In this document: positions 1-8,375 of the stretch, in pieces | How the letters are laid out: each line of letters opens with the position of its first letter | How positions within the stretch are numbered: the first letter of the stretch is position 1 | DNA from: GCA-2725625 sp964574215 | GTDB taxonomy: Bacteria > Pseudomonadota > Alphaproteobacteria > Rhodospirillales > UBA2165 | Assembly: GCA_964574215.1 (NCBI GenBank) | Contig: CAZNLR010000047.1 | Coordinates: forward strand, 1-37,163 | Length of the DNA stretch: 37,163 nt | Direction: 5' to 3' | Program-made: the position numbers and the translations under genes | Notes under the pieces: generated by a model | The model's database searches: none | Told to the model about the DNA's origin: nothing | What the model saw: the letters and a program-made list of their open reading frames with translations, nothing else

Positions 1-45
1 CTGAAAATCCGCGTGTCGGTGGTTCGATTCCGCCCCTGGGCACCA
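1..45 (+). tRNA. tRNA-Phe (GAA), 3' half, cut by the window edge
   Basis: The window opens inside the anticodon loop: CTGAAAA with anticodon GAA at 3-5, then the 3' anticodon strand TCCGC, a short variable loop, a T-arm with stem GGTGG/CCGCC around TTCGATT, and the acceptor strand CCTGGGC followed by ACCA. The encoded CCA ends at 45. The arrangement and sequence match what I know of alphaproteobacterial tRNA-Phe. The D-arm and 5' acceptor strand lie outside the window, so pairing of the acceptor stem cannot be checked here. Confidence 0.93.
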
Positions 46-524
46 TTTTTATTTATGATTTTAAATAGTTGCAGGTAATTTCCTTTGGCGAAACCAATGT
101 GCTAATTTTTTTGTGACCTAAACTTTTATCGCCTAACACGTTGAATTTATCGGATATTTTTATTTACGAAAATCGACTGGCACCAAATGAGATCGTATTC
201 CCCGTAAGTTTTTGATGCTAATTGGATAAAAATCTTAGAGCAGCGGAATGTAGGTCCGCTACTTGGCTCTATAACCTCTTTGGGGCTAATGTCTACTAAA
301 CTCGAAAGCTGACTCTTTCGGGGCAAGTATGGTATGTCGGCTAAAGATCTGAAGCGGTCAGTGGGAATACTTTAATTGTTGATCGTTACGATGATCTTAC
401 CTAATTGATAGGTGTCAATGCCGGTAAATTCCTAAAATGATATATCTTTACCGATTCTAAAAATAATTGAGCTGAAATTAACAAATAATAATAAGAAAAA
501 GCTGACAACGGGAAGATTGGAACG
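46..524. other. AT-rich non-coding region between tRNA-Phe and the nfn/kor operon
   Basis: No convincing gene is present on either strand. The stretch is visibly richer in A and T than the flanking genes. It holds two strong hairpins (236-271 and 301-322). Very short open frames, for example one starting ATG at 291 with seven codons, have no recognisable content. The promoter of the downstream operon must lie towards the right end, but I could not pick a clear -35/-10 pair. No copy of the tRNA 3' end, which would mark an attachment site, was found here. Confidence 0.6.
236..322 (+). other. Two consecutive stem-loops downstream of tRNA-Phe
   Basis: Hairpin 1 pairs TAGAGC (236-241) with GCTCTA (266-271) and, stacked inside it, AGCGGA (242-247) with TCCGCT (255-260). 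The loop is 7 nt and there is a 5-nt bulge, ACTTG, on the 3' side. Hairpin 2 pairs CTCGAAAG (301-308) with CTTTCGGG (315-322), with one G-U pair and a 6-nt loop. Neither is followed by a T-run, so a simple terminator is not the obvious reading. The pair could be part of a small RNA, a leader structure, or decayed tRNA-like sequence, since the first strand resembles the D-stem/anticodon-stem junction of tRNA-Phe. Confidence 0.45.
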
Positions 525-1460
525 ATGGAAGTTCCAGAACTGGACCGAGAAATTGACGGCCAAGCGGGTTTCGCTGTGGTGGCCCGTACGGATTTTTCTG
601 ACACTACCTTTGCCTTGGAATTTTCTCATCCGTTGATGGCGGACGCCGCCCGTCCGGGGCAGTTCGTTATTGTCGTTCCCGATATTCACGGCGAACGCAT
701 TCCCCTTACAATTGCCGATTTCGACCGCGACAAGGGAACCGTCACACTGGTTATTCAGGCGGTCGGAAAAACGACAAAAGAAATGCAGCGAATTTGCCGG
801 CCCGGCAGCGCACTCTATAGCGTAACCGGTCCCATGGGGGTACCCAGCCATATTGGCGACGCGAAAAAAGTTGTGTGCGTCGGCGGCGGGTTGGGGGTCG
901 CCCCGGTTTTCCCGCAAGCGCGCGCCCACAAGGAAAACGGCGCCTATGTCATCGGCATTGTCGGATTCAGGTCCAAGGACTTGGTTTTCTGGGACGACAA
1001 ATTCGAAAAATACTGTGACGAGTTTATCATCTGCTCGGACGATGGGTCCGTCGGGATAAAAGGGCTGGTGACCAAGGGAATAGAGATGGCCGCGGAAAAA
1101 CACGCGGATATCGATGAACTTATCGCCATCGGCCCGCCGATTATGATGAAGGCATGCACCGAAACCACGCGTGCCCTCGGTATCAAAACGGTGGTCAGCC
1201 TGAACCCGATCATGGTCGACGGTACGGGTATGTGTGGCGGCTGCCGGGTCAAAGTGGACGGATCGATTAAATTCGCCTGTGTCGACGGACCGGATTTCGA
1301 CGGTCACGCCGTCGATTTCGACGATCTGATGAACCGCCTGCAACGCTTCAAGGAGGACGAGAAAATCGCCCTGGAAAACTGGACGGAGAACTGCAAACGG
1401 CTCAGTCAGGAACCGTATGAACCGCCACAACAACCACCCGCAACTGAAACCAAGCGATAA
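525..1460 (+). CDS. nfnA: NfnA-type subunit: NADH-dependent ferredoxin:NADP oxidoreductase, FAD/[2Fe-2S] subunit
   Basis: 311 residues, a little longer than usual family members. It resembles the small subunit of Nfn (also called sulfide dehydrogenase beta, SudB), a flavoprotein of the ferredoxin-reductase fold that exchanges electrons between NAD(H), ferredoxin and NADP(H). The FAD segment RIPLT is at residues 58-62 and follows the conserved RPGQFV (43-48). The nucleotide-binding stretch VCVGGGLGVAP is at 117-127. The C-terminal iron-sulfur region carries GMCGGC (C237, C240) and C252 in FACVDGP. Start ATG 525 lies 9 nt after GGGAAG. The GltD-like partner starts 14 nt downstream, as expected for an Nfn pair. 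Function is inferred from motifs and pairing; direction of electron flow cannot be read from sequence. Confidence 0.85.
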   Translation: MEVPELDREIDGQAGFAVVARTDFSDTTFALEFSHPLMADAARPGQFVIVVPDIHGERIPLTIADFDRDKGTVTLVIQAVGKTTKEMQRICRPGSALYSVTGPMGVPSHIGDAKKVVCVGGGLGVAPVFPQARAHKENGAYVIGIVGFRSKDLVFWDDKFEKYCDEFIICSDDGSVGIKGLVTKGIEMAAEKHADIDELIAIGPPIMMKACTETTRALGIKTVVSLNPIMVDGTGMCGGCRVKVDGSIKFACVDGPDFDGHAVDFDDLMNRLQRFKEDEKIALENWTENCKRLSQEPYEPPQQPPATETKR

Positions 1461-1474
1461 TCGGCAGTCGTAGA

Positions 1475-3016
1475 ATGGCCAAAAAAACCATCAGAACCAT
1501 TCCGCAGGAACAAGAACCCATGCCGACCCAGTCGGCGGCGGAACGGGTCAAGAATTTTGACGAGGTGGCGCTGGGTTATGAATTGGAGAATGCGCTGACC
1601 GAAGGCGAACGCTGCCTCCTGTGTCCGGAACCGGCCTGCTTGTCCAGCTGTCCGGTAGCCATCAACATCCCTGATTTCATCCAGAAAGTGACCAGGAAGG
1701 ATTACCGCGGCGCTTACGACATCATCAGCGAAACCAATCTGCTGCCGGCGATCTGTGGCCGCGTCTGCCCCCAGGAAGATCAGTGCGAAGGCGTGTGTGT
1801 TGTCGGTGATGCGCTCAAACCCGTGTCCATCGGCCGGTTGGAACGCTGGGTCGGCGATCTCGCCATCGAAAAAAACTGGTCCAACATCCCTTATATAGAA
1901 CCGAATGATTTCAAAGTCGGGATTGTCGGATCGGGGCCGGCCGGCATCGCCTGCGCGGCCGAGATGGCCAAGGCCGGGTGTGACGTCACCATCTACGAGG
2001 CGCTCCACAAACCGGGCGGGGTGCTGCGCTACGGCATTCCGGAGTTCCGTCTGCCCAACAGTGTCGTCGACCACGAGATCGAGAATCTGAAAAAACTGGG
2101 CGTCAAAATCGAATGCAACACGCTGATCGGGCGTCTTTTCACCATCGAACAAATGATCGATAAATTCGGCTACGACGCCGTATTCATCGGCACCGGCGCC
2201 GGCTATCCGTCGTTCATGGGTATCGAGGGCGAATCCCTTAATGGCGTCCTGTCGGCCAATGAACTTCTTACCCGCTGCAATTTGATGCACGCCGGCGAAT
2301 TTCCTAAATACGATACGCCGCTGCATCTGGGAAATCGTGTGGCCGTCATCGGCGCCGGTAATACGGCCATGGACGCCATGCGGGTGGCCTTAAGACAGGG
2401 GGCTGAGAAAGTTTATTGCGTTTACCGCCGGACCAGGGATGAAAGTCCCGCCCGTACCGAAGAGATCGAGCACGCCGAAGAGGAAGGGATTGATTTCCAA
2501 TGGCTAACTGCGCCGGTGGAGATTCTCGACGACGGCGAGGGCAATGTGCGCGGCATGCGGTGTATCCGCATGGAGTTGGGAGAACCGGACGAGTCCGGCC
2601 GCCGCCGCCCGGTTCCCGTCGAAGACAGCGACTTCGAATTCGAGACGGATATGGTGGTCTACGCCATCGGTACCAACGCCAATCCGATCATCGGCCAGAC
2701 CTCCAATATCAGATTGAACGACCGGGGCTATATCGACGTTGACGACAATCTCGCCACCTCCCTGGCCGGGGTTTACGCCGGTGGTGACATCGTGACCGGC
2801 GCCGCCACGGTTATCCTGGCCATGGGACTGGGACGGCGGGCCGCCGATAACATGAAATCCTATCTCGGGATACGGGACACCAGCGTGGTCTATGACGACC
2901 ACAAAGTCGACACCGACAGGTCGGTATTCGGTATCGCCGCCGAGGAGCGGAATTTTCACCGCATCCGTCTGGTGGACGAAATTGCATTGCGTAAAGAGGA
3001 AGAAGTCCATGCTTGA
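1475..3016 (+). CDS. nfnB: NfnB/GltD-like NADPH oxidoreductase subunit
   Basis: 513 residues. The N-terminal part carries two cysteine-rich segments (CLLCPEPACLSSCP, then CGRVCPQEDQCEGVC, about residues 46-110) of the type that binds [4Fe-4S] clusters in GltD, NfnB and dihydropyrimidine dehydrogenase. An FAD dinucleotide fold follows (VGSGPAGIACA, about 150), then an NADPH fold (VIGAGNTAMDA, about 290) and the C-terminal FAD motif GVYAGGDIVTGAATV. Placement directly after the NfnA gene favours NfnB over glutamate synthase small subunit; no gltB is visible. A roughly 50-residue tail after the FAD motif makes it longer than typical NfnB. There is no strong ribosome site, so translation is probably coupled to nfnA. 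The stop overlaps the next start by 8 nt. Confidence 0.85.
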   Translation: MAKKTIRTIPQEQEPMPTQSAAERVKNFDEVALGYELENALTEGERCLLCPEPACLSSCPVAINIPDFIQKVTRKDYRGAYDIISETNLLPAICGRVCPQEDQCEGVCVVGDALKPVSIGRLERWVGDLAIEKNWSNIPYIEPNDFKVGIVGSGPAGIACAAEMAKAGCDVTIYEALHKPGGVLRYGIPEFRLPNSVVDHEIENLKKLGVKIECNTLIGRLFTIEQMIDKFGYDAVFIGTGAGYPSFMGIEGESLNGVLSANELLTRCNLMHAGEFPKYDTPLHLGNRVAVIGAGNTAMDAMRVALRQGAEKVYCVYRRTRDESPARTEEIEHAEEEGIDFQWLTAPVEILDDGEGNVRGMRCIRMELGEPDESGRRRPVPVEDSDFEFETDMVVYAIGTNANPIIGQTSNIRLNDRGYIDVDDNLATSLAGVYAGGDIVTGAATVILAMGLGRRAADNMKSYLGIRDTSVVYDDHKVDTDRSVFGIAAEERNFHRIRLVDEIALRKEEEVHA

Positions 3017-4901
3017 ATCCGCGACGGATAGTGCTGAAGAAAACGGTGCGAGCAGATCGGAGAAATCCGCTACGAAGTTGACGGAGCATATCGTCGAAAT
3101 CGTCAGCGACTCGGGGGAGGGCGCACAGCGGTGCGGTCAATCCTTCGCCGCCATTGCCGCCCGCACCGGCTACGGCATCTGGACGGTCGAAATAATCCCC
3201 GCCGAAATTCAACCGCCCGCCCGCAGCGTCGAAGGCGCCAGCGGAAACCGGATTCGCGTATCGTCAAATCAGGTAACCAACGGCGGCGATGAGGCCGACT
3301 TAATTGTCGGCTTCAACGAACAGGTACTGTTGAGCAGAATAAAGGCGGAAGAGATCAGACCGGGCAGCACGATTCTTCTCGAAAACAAATGGGCGGCCCA
3401 CCGCGACGATAAAGTCGCGGCGGCCTACACCGAAACCCGCGATCGCCTGATTGCGGAAGGCTATATCGTCCAAGAAATCCCCATGGAGGAGGAATGCCTA
3501 AAGCATGTCCCGGATGCCAGACGCGGCAAGAATATGTTCGTCCTGGGCATGTTGTGCGGCATTTACAGTCTCGATCTCGAACTGGGCCGCCAGCAGGTTG
3601 CCCGCATCTTCGCCAAGAAAAGCGAAGCCGTTATCAACTCCAATCAGGTATTGCTCGAGGCCGGGTACCATTGGGCAGAGGACAATCTCGATATCAAATA
3701 TACCATTCCGGTGGTCAAAAAAACGGGCCGCCAGATTGTGGTGAACGGCAATACGGCGCTCAGTCTCGGCATTCTGTCTTCGGGCATGCAGATGTGCGCC
3801 ATGTATCCGATCACGCCGGCGACTTCCGCTTCCCATTATTTGAGCGACGTGTTTGAGAAAGTCGGCGGCCTGGTGCATCAGGCTGAAGACGAGATATCCG
3901 CCTGCGCCTTCGCGGTCGGGGCTTCATATGCCGGCAAGTGCGCCGTAACCATCACCTCCGGTCCCGGCTACTCGCTCAAGCAAGAGGCTATCGGCCTGGC
4001 GGTCATGGCGGAAATCCCGCTGGTAGTCGTCAATGTTCAGCGGGGAGGCCCCAGCACCGGCCAGCCGACCAAGGTCGAACAGGGTGATCTGCTGACCGCT
4101 TGCTTCGGCAGCCATGGCGATGCACCGAAGGTGGTCCTGGCGGCGGCCAATATCGAGGACTGCTTCTACGCGATGATTACGGCGCGGCGCATCGCGGAGA
4201 CCTTCAATATGGTTGTTGTCGTTCTCACCGACGCCAATTTGGCGACCGCCCAGCAACCCATTCCGCGTCCCGAGTTTTCCGAGGATTGGCTGGCCCCGCC
4301 AGTGGACCAGAGCGCCGTTTCCGAAGACGCCAAACCCTATGATTGGGATGAGGAAACCGGTCTTGCTCCCCGGTTGGTTCCCGGCAGACCCAACGGCATG
4401 TACTGCCTGACCGGACTGGCCCATGACGACAACGGCAAGGTTGTTTACGATCCCGAGATCAACCAGCAAACCATCGAGAAACGCAGCCTCAAACTGGCCG
4501 CCCTGCAAAAGACCTTGAAGCCGCCCTCCGTGTTCGGAGGTGACGACGGCGAATTACTGATCATCGGTTGGGGCAGCACCAAGGGCGCCATAGAGGAAGC
4601 CGTCCAGCGGGTGCGCGCGGACGGTCTCAAAGTATCTTCAGTGCACCTCCAGTTCCTGCAACCGATGGCGTCGGGTCTCAAGGAAATAATGGACAAGTTC
4701 GACAAGGTTATGACGGTGGAGAACAGCTGGAGCGATAATTTGGAGAGCGATATTATTGACGAGAACAATCGCCGGTTTTCCAATCTGGCTTGGCTAATCC
4801 GAGGCAGGTATCTAGTTGATGTCGACTGTTGGAGCGAGGTTAAGGGCCGCCCGAGCAAACCGGGCGCCATTGAGCAGATGATCCGCGAAAGAGTGCAATA
4901 A
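3009..4901 (+). CDS. korA: 2-oxoacid:ferredoxin oxidoreductase, fused gamma-alpha subunit (KorA-like)
   Basis: 631 residues from ATG 3009, which overlaps the preceding stop; an in-frame upstream ATG at 2892 lies deep inside nfnB and was rejected. About residues 20-185 look like the gamma domain of 2-oxoacid:acceptor oxidoreductases (GQSFAAIAARTGYG near the start). From about 225 the alpha domain follows, with MYPITPATSASHYLSD near residue 264 and the family signature VQRGGPSTGQPTK near 342. A C-terminal segment (IIGWGSTKGAIEEAV) matches the PFOR domain II region. The enzyme should oxidise a 2-oxoacid with CoA to an acyl-CoA, CO2 and reduced ferredoxin, or run in reverse. 2-Oxoglutarate is the default guess, but branched or aryl oxoacids cannot be excluded. 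Confidence 0.85.
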   Translation: MLESATDSAEENGASRSEKSATKLTEHIVEIVSDSGEGAQRCGQSFAAIAARTGYGIWTVEIIPAEIQPPARSVEGASGNRIRVSSNQVTNGGDEADLIVGFNEQVLLSRIKAEEIRPGSTILLENKWAAHRDDKVAAAYTETRDRLIAEGYIVQEIPMEEECLKHVPDARRGKNMFVLGMLCGIYSLDLELGRQQVARIFAKKSEAVINSNQVLLEAGYHWAEDNLDIKYTIPVVKKTGRQIVVNGNTALSLGILSSGMQMCAMYPITPATSASHYLSDVFEKVGGLVHQAEDEISACAFAVGASYAGKCAVTITSGPGYSLKQEAIGLAVMAEIPLVVVNVQRGGPSTGQPTKVEQGDLLTACFGSHGDAPKVVLAAANIEDCFYAMITARRIAETFNMVVVVLTDANLATAQQPIPRPEFSEDWLAPPVDQSAVSEDAKPYDWDEETGLAPRLVPGRPNGMYCLTGLAHDDNGKVVYDPEINQQTIEKRSLKLAALQKTLKPPSVFGGDDGELLIIGWGSTKGAIEEAVQRVRADGLKVSSVHLQFLQPMASGLKEIMDKFDKVMTVENSWSDNLESDIIDENNRRFSNLAWLIRGRYLVDVDCWSEVKGRPSKPGAIEQMIRERVQ

Positions 4902-4916
4902 GTAGGGGTAACGACA

Positions 4917-5873
4917 ATGACGGTAAATGTTTCAGAGCGCCTGTTGGAACTGGATGACGAGGTGTTCGGCGTCGAACATTATCAAAGCGGCGTGATGCCG
5001 AGATGGTGCAACGGGTGCGGCGACAACGCCATCCTTGCAGCAATTCAGAGATTGTGCCGCGACGAGCAATTGCCGGCCGAGAAGAACGTATTCATATCCG
5101 GTATCGGCTGCTCGAGCCGCTTGCCCCACTACATGAACGCCTACGGTTTTCATGGTATTCACGGCCGCGCCCTGCCGATCGCAGAAGGTATCAAGATGGC
5201 ACGGCGCGATCTCAATGTATTCGTCAGCACCGGTGACGGTGATTGCTGCAGCATCGGCGCGGCCCATTGGATTCACGCCATTCGCTACAATATCGACATG
5301 ACCGTCCTCATGCACGACAACGGGGTGTACGGTCTGACCAAAAAACAGGTGTCGCCGACCTCGCCGCGCGGGCTGCAAACCAATACCACGCCGAGGGGAT
5401 CCTATTTGCCGCCGATCAATCCCTTAAGCACGACGCTGGGCGTTGCTAATTGTTCCTTTGTCGCTCAGGCCGTCGACTGGATACCGGAAACGCTTTACGA
5501 AATTATTTCGGCGGCTTATCTCCACAATGGATTTTCCTTCGTGCGTATTCTTCAGCGGTGCCCGGAATTCCTGCCGGACATGTTCGATCCCTGGGTCCAG
5601 AGCCCGGATCGGATGCTGTTGCTAGGTCACGAGGATGGACTCCACATCAGCCCGGCACTGTCGAAAACTTACCACAATCAGGAAGCTCACGATCCTTCGG
5701 ATATAAACCGGGCGCGGGAAATTGCCTCCTCCACCGATATTATCCCGGTCGGTGTTTTGTACCGTAACGAAGAAATTCCCAGGTACGACGATATAAGGCG
5801 GCCACGCGGTGTTTACACCAACGAGAAAATTCGGGCCGGCATCGAGGAGGAGTTTGACAAGTTCACAATTTAG
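4917..5873 (+). CDS. korB: 2-oxoacid:ferredoxin oxidoreductase beta subunit (KorB-like, ThDP-binding)
   Basis: 318 residues. WCNGCGDNAI near residue 26 and GIGCSSRLPHY near 62 carry the cysteines that hold the [4Fe-4S] cluster in beta subunits, with a later candidate ligand in ILQRCPEF. The thiamine diphosphate and metal site is GDGDCCSIG followed by MHDNGVYGLTKKQ; in this family GDG and the later N bind the Mg-ThDP. It starts 15 nt after korA with a purine-rich site (TAGGGG) upstream, and clearly forms a complex with it. There is no added ferredoxin domain, so electrons must leave through a separate carrier, possibly the next gene product. Confidence 0.88.
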   Translation: MTVNVSERLLELDDEVFGVEHYQSGVMPRWCNGCGDNAILAAIQRLCRDEQLPAEKNVFISGIGCSSRLPHYMNAYGFHGIHGRALPIAEGIKMARRDLNVFVSTGDGDCCSIGAAHWIHAIRYNIDMTVLMHDNGVYGLTKKQVSPTSPRGLQTNTTPRGSYLPPINPLSTTLGVANCSFVAQAVDWIPETLYEIISAAYLHNGFSFVRILQRCPEFLPDMFDPWVQSPDRMLLLGHEDGLHISPALSKTYHNQEAHDPSDINRAREIASSTDIIPVGVLYRNEEIPRYDDIRRPRGVYTNEKIRAGIEEEFDKFTI

Positions 5874-5905
5874 CGGATGAAGTTGAAACAGGAATTGATC
5901 ACATT

Positions 5906-8134
5906 ATGAATTTGGCCGCGTTGGAAAAGCACAAAACCAAGGACCGCCAGGCAACGGACCAAGCGGCGGTGTCCGCCGCCGTGCCGGCATTGCTCGCCGA
6001 ACGGCGGAATCTCGGCAAGCTTCGCTATGATTATCCGCTGGTATTGGTCGACGACCTGAATACTGCCGACCAGGAATTCATCCATTCGTTGTCCGGGATC
6101 TTCAACCAGATACTGCAGGAAATCGCGCCACCTGGTGGGAAAGGCGAACAAACGCGAAATCACCTGTTGCGCCTCGAACAAGAGATAAGATCCCTCGTCT
6201 TGCAGGGTAACGGCGGTGATCTGGCCGGGTTGTGGGAATTGGCCGCTACCAGCCTGATAACGTCTACCGAGGAAAGCGATTCTCTTGAGCAAAGCTTCAA
6301 TCAGGCGCTCGCTTGCCTCAGGATCGAAGGCGACGTTATCGATTGCAATGGGGAAACGCCATACCGGGTTTTGAAACTGGCGTGGTCGCTCGATCAAAAA
6401 AAGCGCGCCGATGAATTTCGATTTCGCATCAACCGGCTGATCGTCAAGCTTACCGATATATTGCACGCCGACTATCATAAGTCGGAAGCGGCGCTTGAAC
6501 CGGGCAGTCTTGAACGCTCCGTTGGCACCGGATTCGAATCGGTTTTCGATTTCGCTGAATTGTCCCGTGTTCTGGCTACCGCGGCGGCAGCAGATTCTTT
6601 ATCCGATAACCGCCGCCATCGTATCCAAGCCACTTTGGATACCCTTGAATCCCAATGTTTCTTTGCCTTGGCGCCAGCGGCGAACAAGGAAATTTATTCC
6701 TTCGAATTTGATAATTGTGTGGACGCCGTTACGGCTTTTGATCAGCGATTACCGGATATGGTGGCCTTGATCAAAGCGATTTTCGTGGCCGATTTGGAGA
6801 TCGACAACACCTACGACGAGGCCAGGCATGACGACTATTTCGACCGGTTCGACGAAACATCGCTGACGACAAGGAACGTTGCAATGTTTCCTTCCTACCT
6901 GGTTTGCCTGACGGGCGAATCTCTTGATGACCAACGCGGCGAAACCGACATCAGCGAATTACTGGGTATACTTTCGTCTTCGATGCCGGTGAAAATACTG
7001 TTTCAAACGGACAATATTTTGTCGGGTCCGGATGACTCCCAGGGACCCTTCTCTTCGCGGATCAGCCAAGATCGCCTGGCGGCCTTGGCGGTCGGTACCA
7101 ATAATGCATTTGTCGTGCAGTCGGGAATTGCCGGGCTTTATCAACTTCGCCATCAAATCGCCGGTGGCATCCGGTTCGAGGGCCCGGCTCTCGTTAGCCT
7201 GTTTTCGGGAGCCTCAACCGCCGAAACCGTTTCGCCCTATCTGATGTCCGCGGCGGCGACGGAATCGCGGGCCTTTCCGACGTTTACTTTCGATCCCGCC
7301 GCCGGGCCGGACTGGGCGTCGCGCTTCAGCCTTGACGGTAATCCGCAGGTAGACCGATCCTGGCCGTCCCATCCATTGGCCTATGAAGACCAGGACCTTC
7401 AAAAAATATCCGAGGACGTGGCGTTTACCCTGGCGGATTACGCCGCTTGTGATGATCGTTTCTCCGGATATTTCGAGCAGTTCCCTGAAAGCGTAAGCCG
7501 TGACGATTTGGTGTCACTGGCCGACTTTCTTGACGGTGACGAAAAAAATCCCCGGGACGGCGTTCCCTATGTATCGATTGTCGATGAGTCCAATTCACTT
7601 CACCGAATGCTGGTGACCGAGCGGTTGGTTCGGGCTGCGCGCCGTTGTGCCGACAACTGGCGCAGCCTCCAAGAGTTGGGCGGCATCGATAATTCCCATG
7701 CCGAACAACTGCTCAAAAAAGAGCGGGAGGTCCGGGAGGAAAAGAGCCGCGAAGTTTCCACGACCGAACGGGTCAAAGCGGAACAAGCAGTTGTCGATAC
7801 GCCACCAAATGACGGTCCTACCGCCACCATCGAATCCAATCCGGTGCCGTATAATTCGGCCTCAGCCGAGACAGCGGAAGCGCCGTCCGACGGCCCCTAT
7901 ATCGAGACCCCCCGTTGCACCACCTGCAACGAGTGCACCCAGATAAACGACCGCCTGTTCGCTTATGACGAAAACCAGCAGGCTTACATCGCGGACCCCG
8001 ACGCCGGCACCTTCAAAGAATTGGTGGATGCGGCGGAAAACTGCCAAGTTGCCATCATCCACCCGGGAAAACCGAGAAATCCGGACGAACCGAATCTACT
8101 CGATCTGATGACCCGGGCGGAAGCCTTTGCCTAG
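5906..8134 (+). CDS. 742-residue OFOR-linked protein with C-terminal ferredoxin-like cysteine cluster, family uncertain
   Basis: 742 residues, last gene of the nfn/kor operon, 32 nt after korB. I cannot name the family firmly. The first 430 residues are acidic and look soluble, without membrane segments. Around 430-490 a conserved-looking block (SLFSGAST, PYLMSAAATESRAF, DPAAGPDWASRFSL) gives a faint impression of a piece of pyruvate:ferredoxin oxidoreductase (NifJ type), but the visible ThDP motifs are in korB, not here. Residues about 598-635 form a highly charged linker. The C-terminus has CTTCNEC (C671, C674, C677), lacks the usual fourth cysteine four residues on, and instead has C713 in ENCQVAIIHPGKP, consistent with a single [4Fe-4S] site. 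An electron-transfer or docking subunit for the Kor/Nfn enzymes is inferred from position. Confidence 0.7.
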   Translation: MNLAALEKHKTKDRQATDQAAVSAAVPALLAERRNLGKLRYDYPLVLVDDLNTADQEFIHSLSGIFNQILQEIAPPGGKGEQTRNHLLRLEQEIRSLVLQGNGGDLAGLWELAATSLITSTEESDSLEQSFNQALACLRIEGDVIDCNGETPYRVLKLAWSLDQKKRADEFRFRINRLIVKLTDILHADYHKSEAALEPGSLERSVGTGFESVFDFAELSRVLATAAAADSLSDNRRHRIQATLDTLESQCFFALAPAANKEIYSFEFDNCVDAVTAFDQRLPDMVALIKAIFVADLEIDNTYDEARHDDYFDRFDETSLTTRNVAMFPSYLVCLTGESLDDQRGETDISELLGILSSSMPVKILFQTDNILSGPDDSQGPFSSRISQDRLAALAVGTNNAFVVQSGIAGLYQLRHQIAGGIRFEGPALVSLFSGASTAETVSPYLMSAAATESRAFPTFTFDPAAGPDWASRFSLDGNPQVDRSWPSHPLAYEDQDLQKISEDVAFTLADYAACDDRFSGYFEQFPESVSRDDLVSLADFLDGDEKNPRDGVPYVSIVDESNSLHRMLVTERLVRAARRCADNWRSLQELGGIDNSHAEQLLKKEREVREEKSREVSTTERVKAEQAVVDTPPNDGPTATIESNPVPYNSASAETAEAPSDGPYIETPRCTTCNECTQINDRLFAYDENQQAYIADPDAGTFKELVDAAENCQVAIIHPGKPRNPDEPNLLDLMTRAEAFA

Positions 8135-8183
8135 CCGAAACTGCATTTTACGAATGACAATTGCCATTTCATTCAAGTTTCGG
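8135..8183 (+). terminator. Nested hairpin directly after the nfn/kor operon
   Basis: Starting right after the stop codon, CCGAAACT (8135-8142) pairs perfectly with AGTTTCGG (8176-8183), and inside it GAATG (8152-8156) pairs with CATTC (8170-8174). The placement fits an operon-end structure. No T-run follows immediately (one of six Ts lies at 8208-8213), so it may be an RNA-stabilising stem instead of an intrinsic terminator. Confidence 0.45.
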
Positions 8184-8215
8184 AAAACAAAAGACTTGGA
8201 ATGAGAGTTTTTTGA

Positions 8216-8308
8216 GTGAAGAGCACTTTGCACAACGTTGCCCAAGCCCTGGGAGTCAGCGAACGAAATATTTATCGAATGATCAACAAATGCGAATTGC
8301 ATAGCTAA
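8216..8308 (+). pseudogene. Relic of a Fis-type (HTH_8) DNA-binding domain
   Basis: A 30-codon frame beginning GTG at 8216, directly after an in-frame TGA, and ending TAA at 8306-8308. Its translation contains LHNVAQALGVSERNIYRMIN, which reads as the C-terminal helix-turn-helix of Fis and of sigma-54 activators (compare the general pattern A..LG.SR.TLYR). Nothing upstream in the same frame extends it, so it is most likely the surviving tail of a decayed regulator gene. A genuine micro-protein cannot be excluded, but 30 residues is too short for a working Fis domain dimer. Confidence 0.45.
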
Positions 8309-8375
8309 TCGATCGGGTTGCTTCCGGTTGACGGCGCAGAGGCGAGTTCAAAACTAGCTATCGGTCTAAAAGGCG

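Noticed and set aside
432..1433. Long open frame on the minus strand opposite nfnA (333 codons), with similar ones opposite nfnB and elsewhere
   Set aside because: They mirror strongly supported genes on the other strand and show no family motifs, signal or ribosome site; high third-position GC creates such shadows.
1475..3016. Glutamate synthase small subunit (GltD) as the name for this gene
   Set aside because: No glutamate synthase large subunit is nearby and it directly follows an NfnA-type gene, so NfnB fits better.
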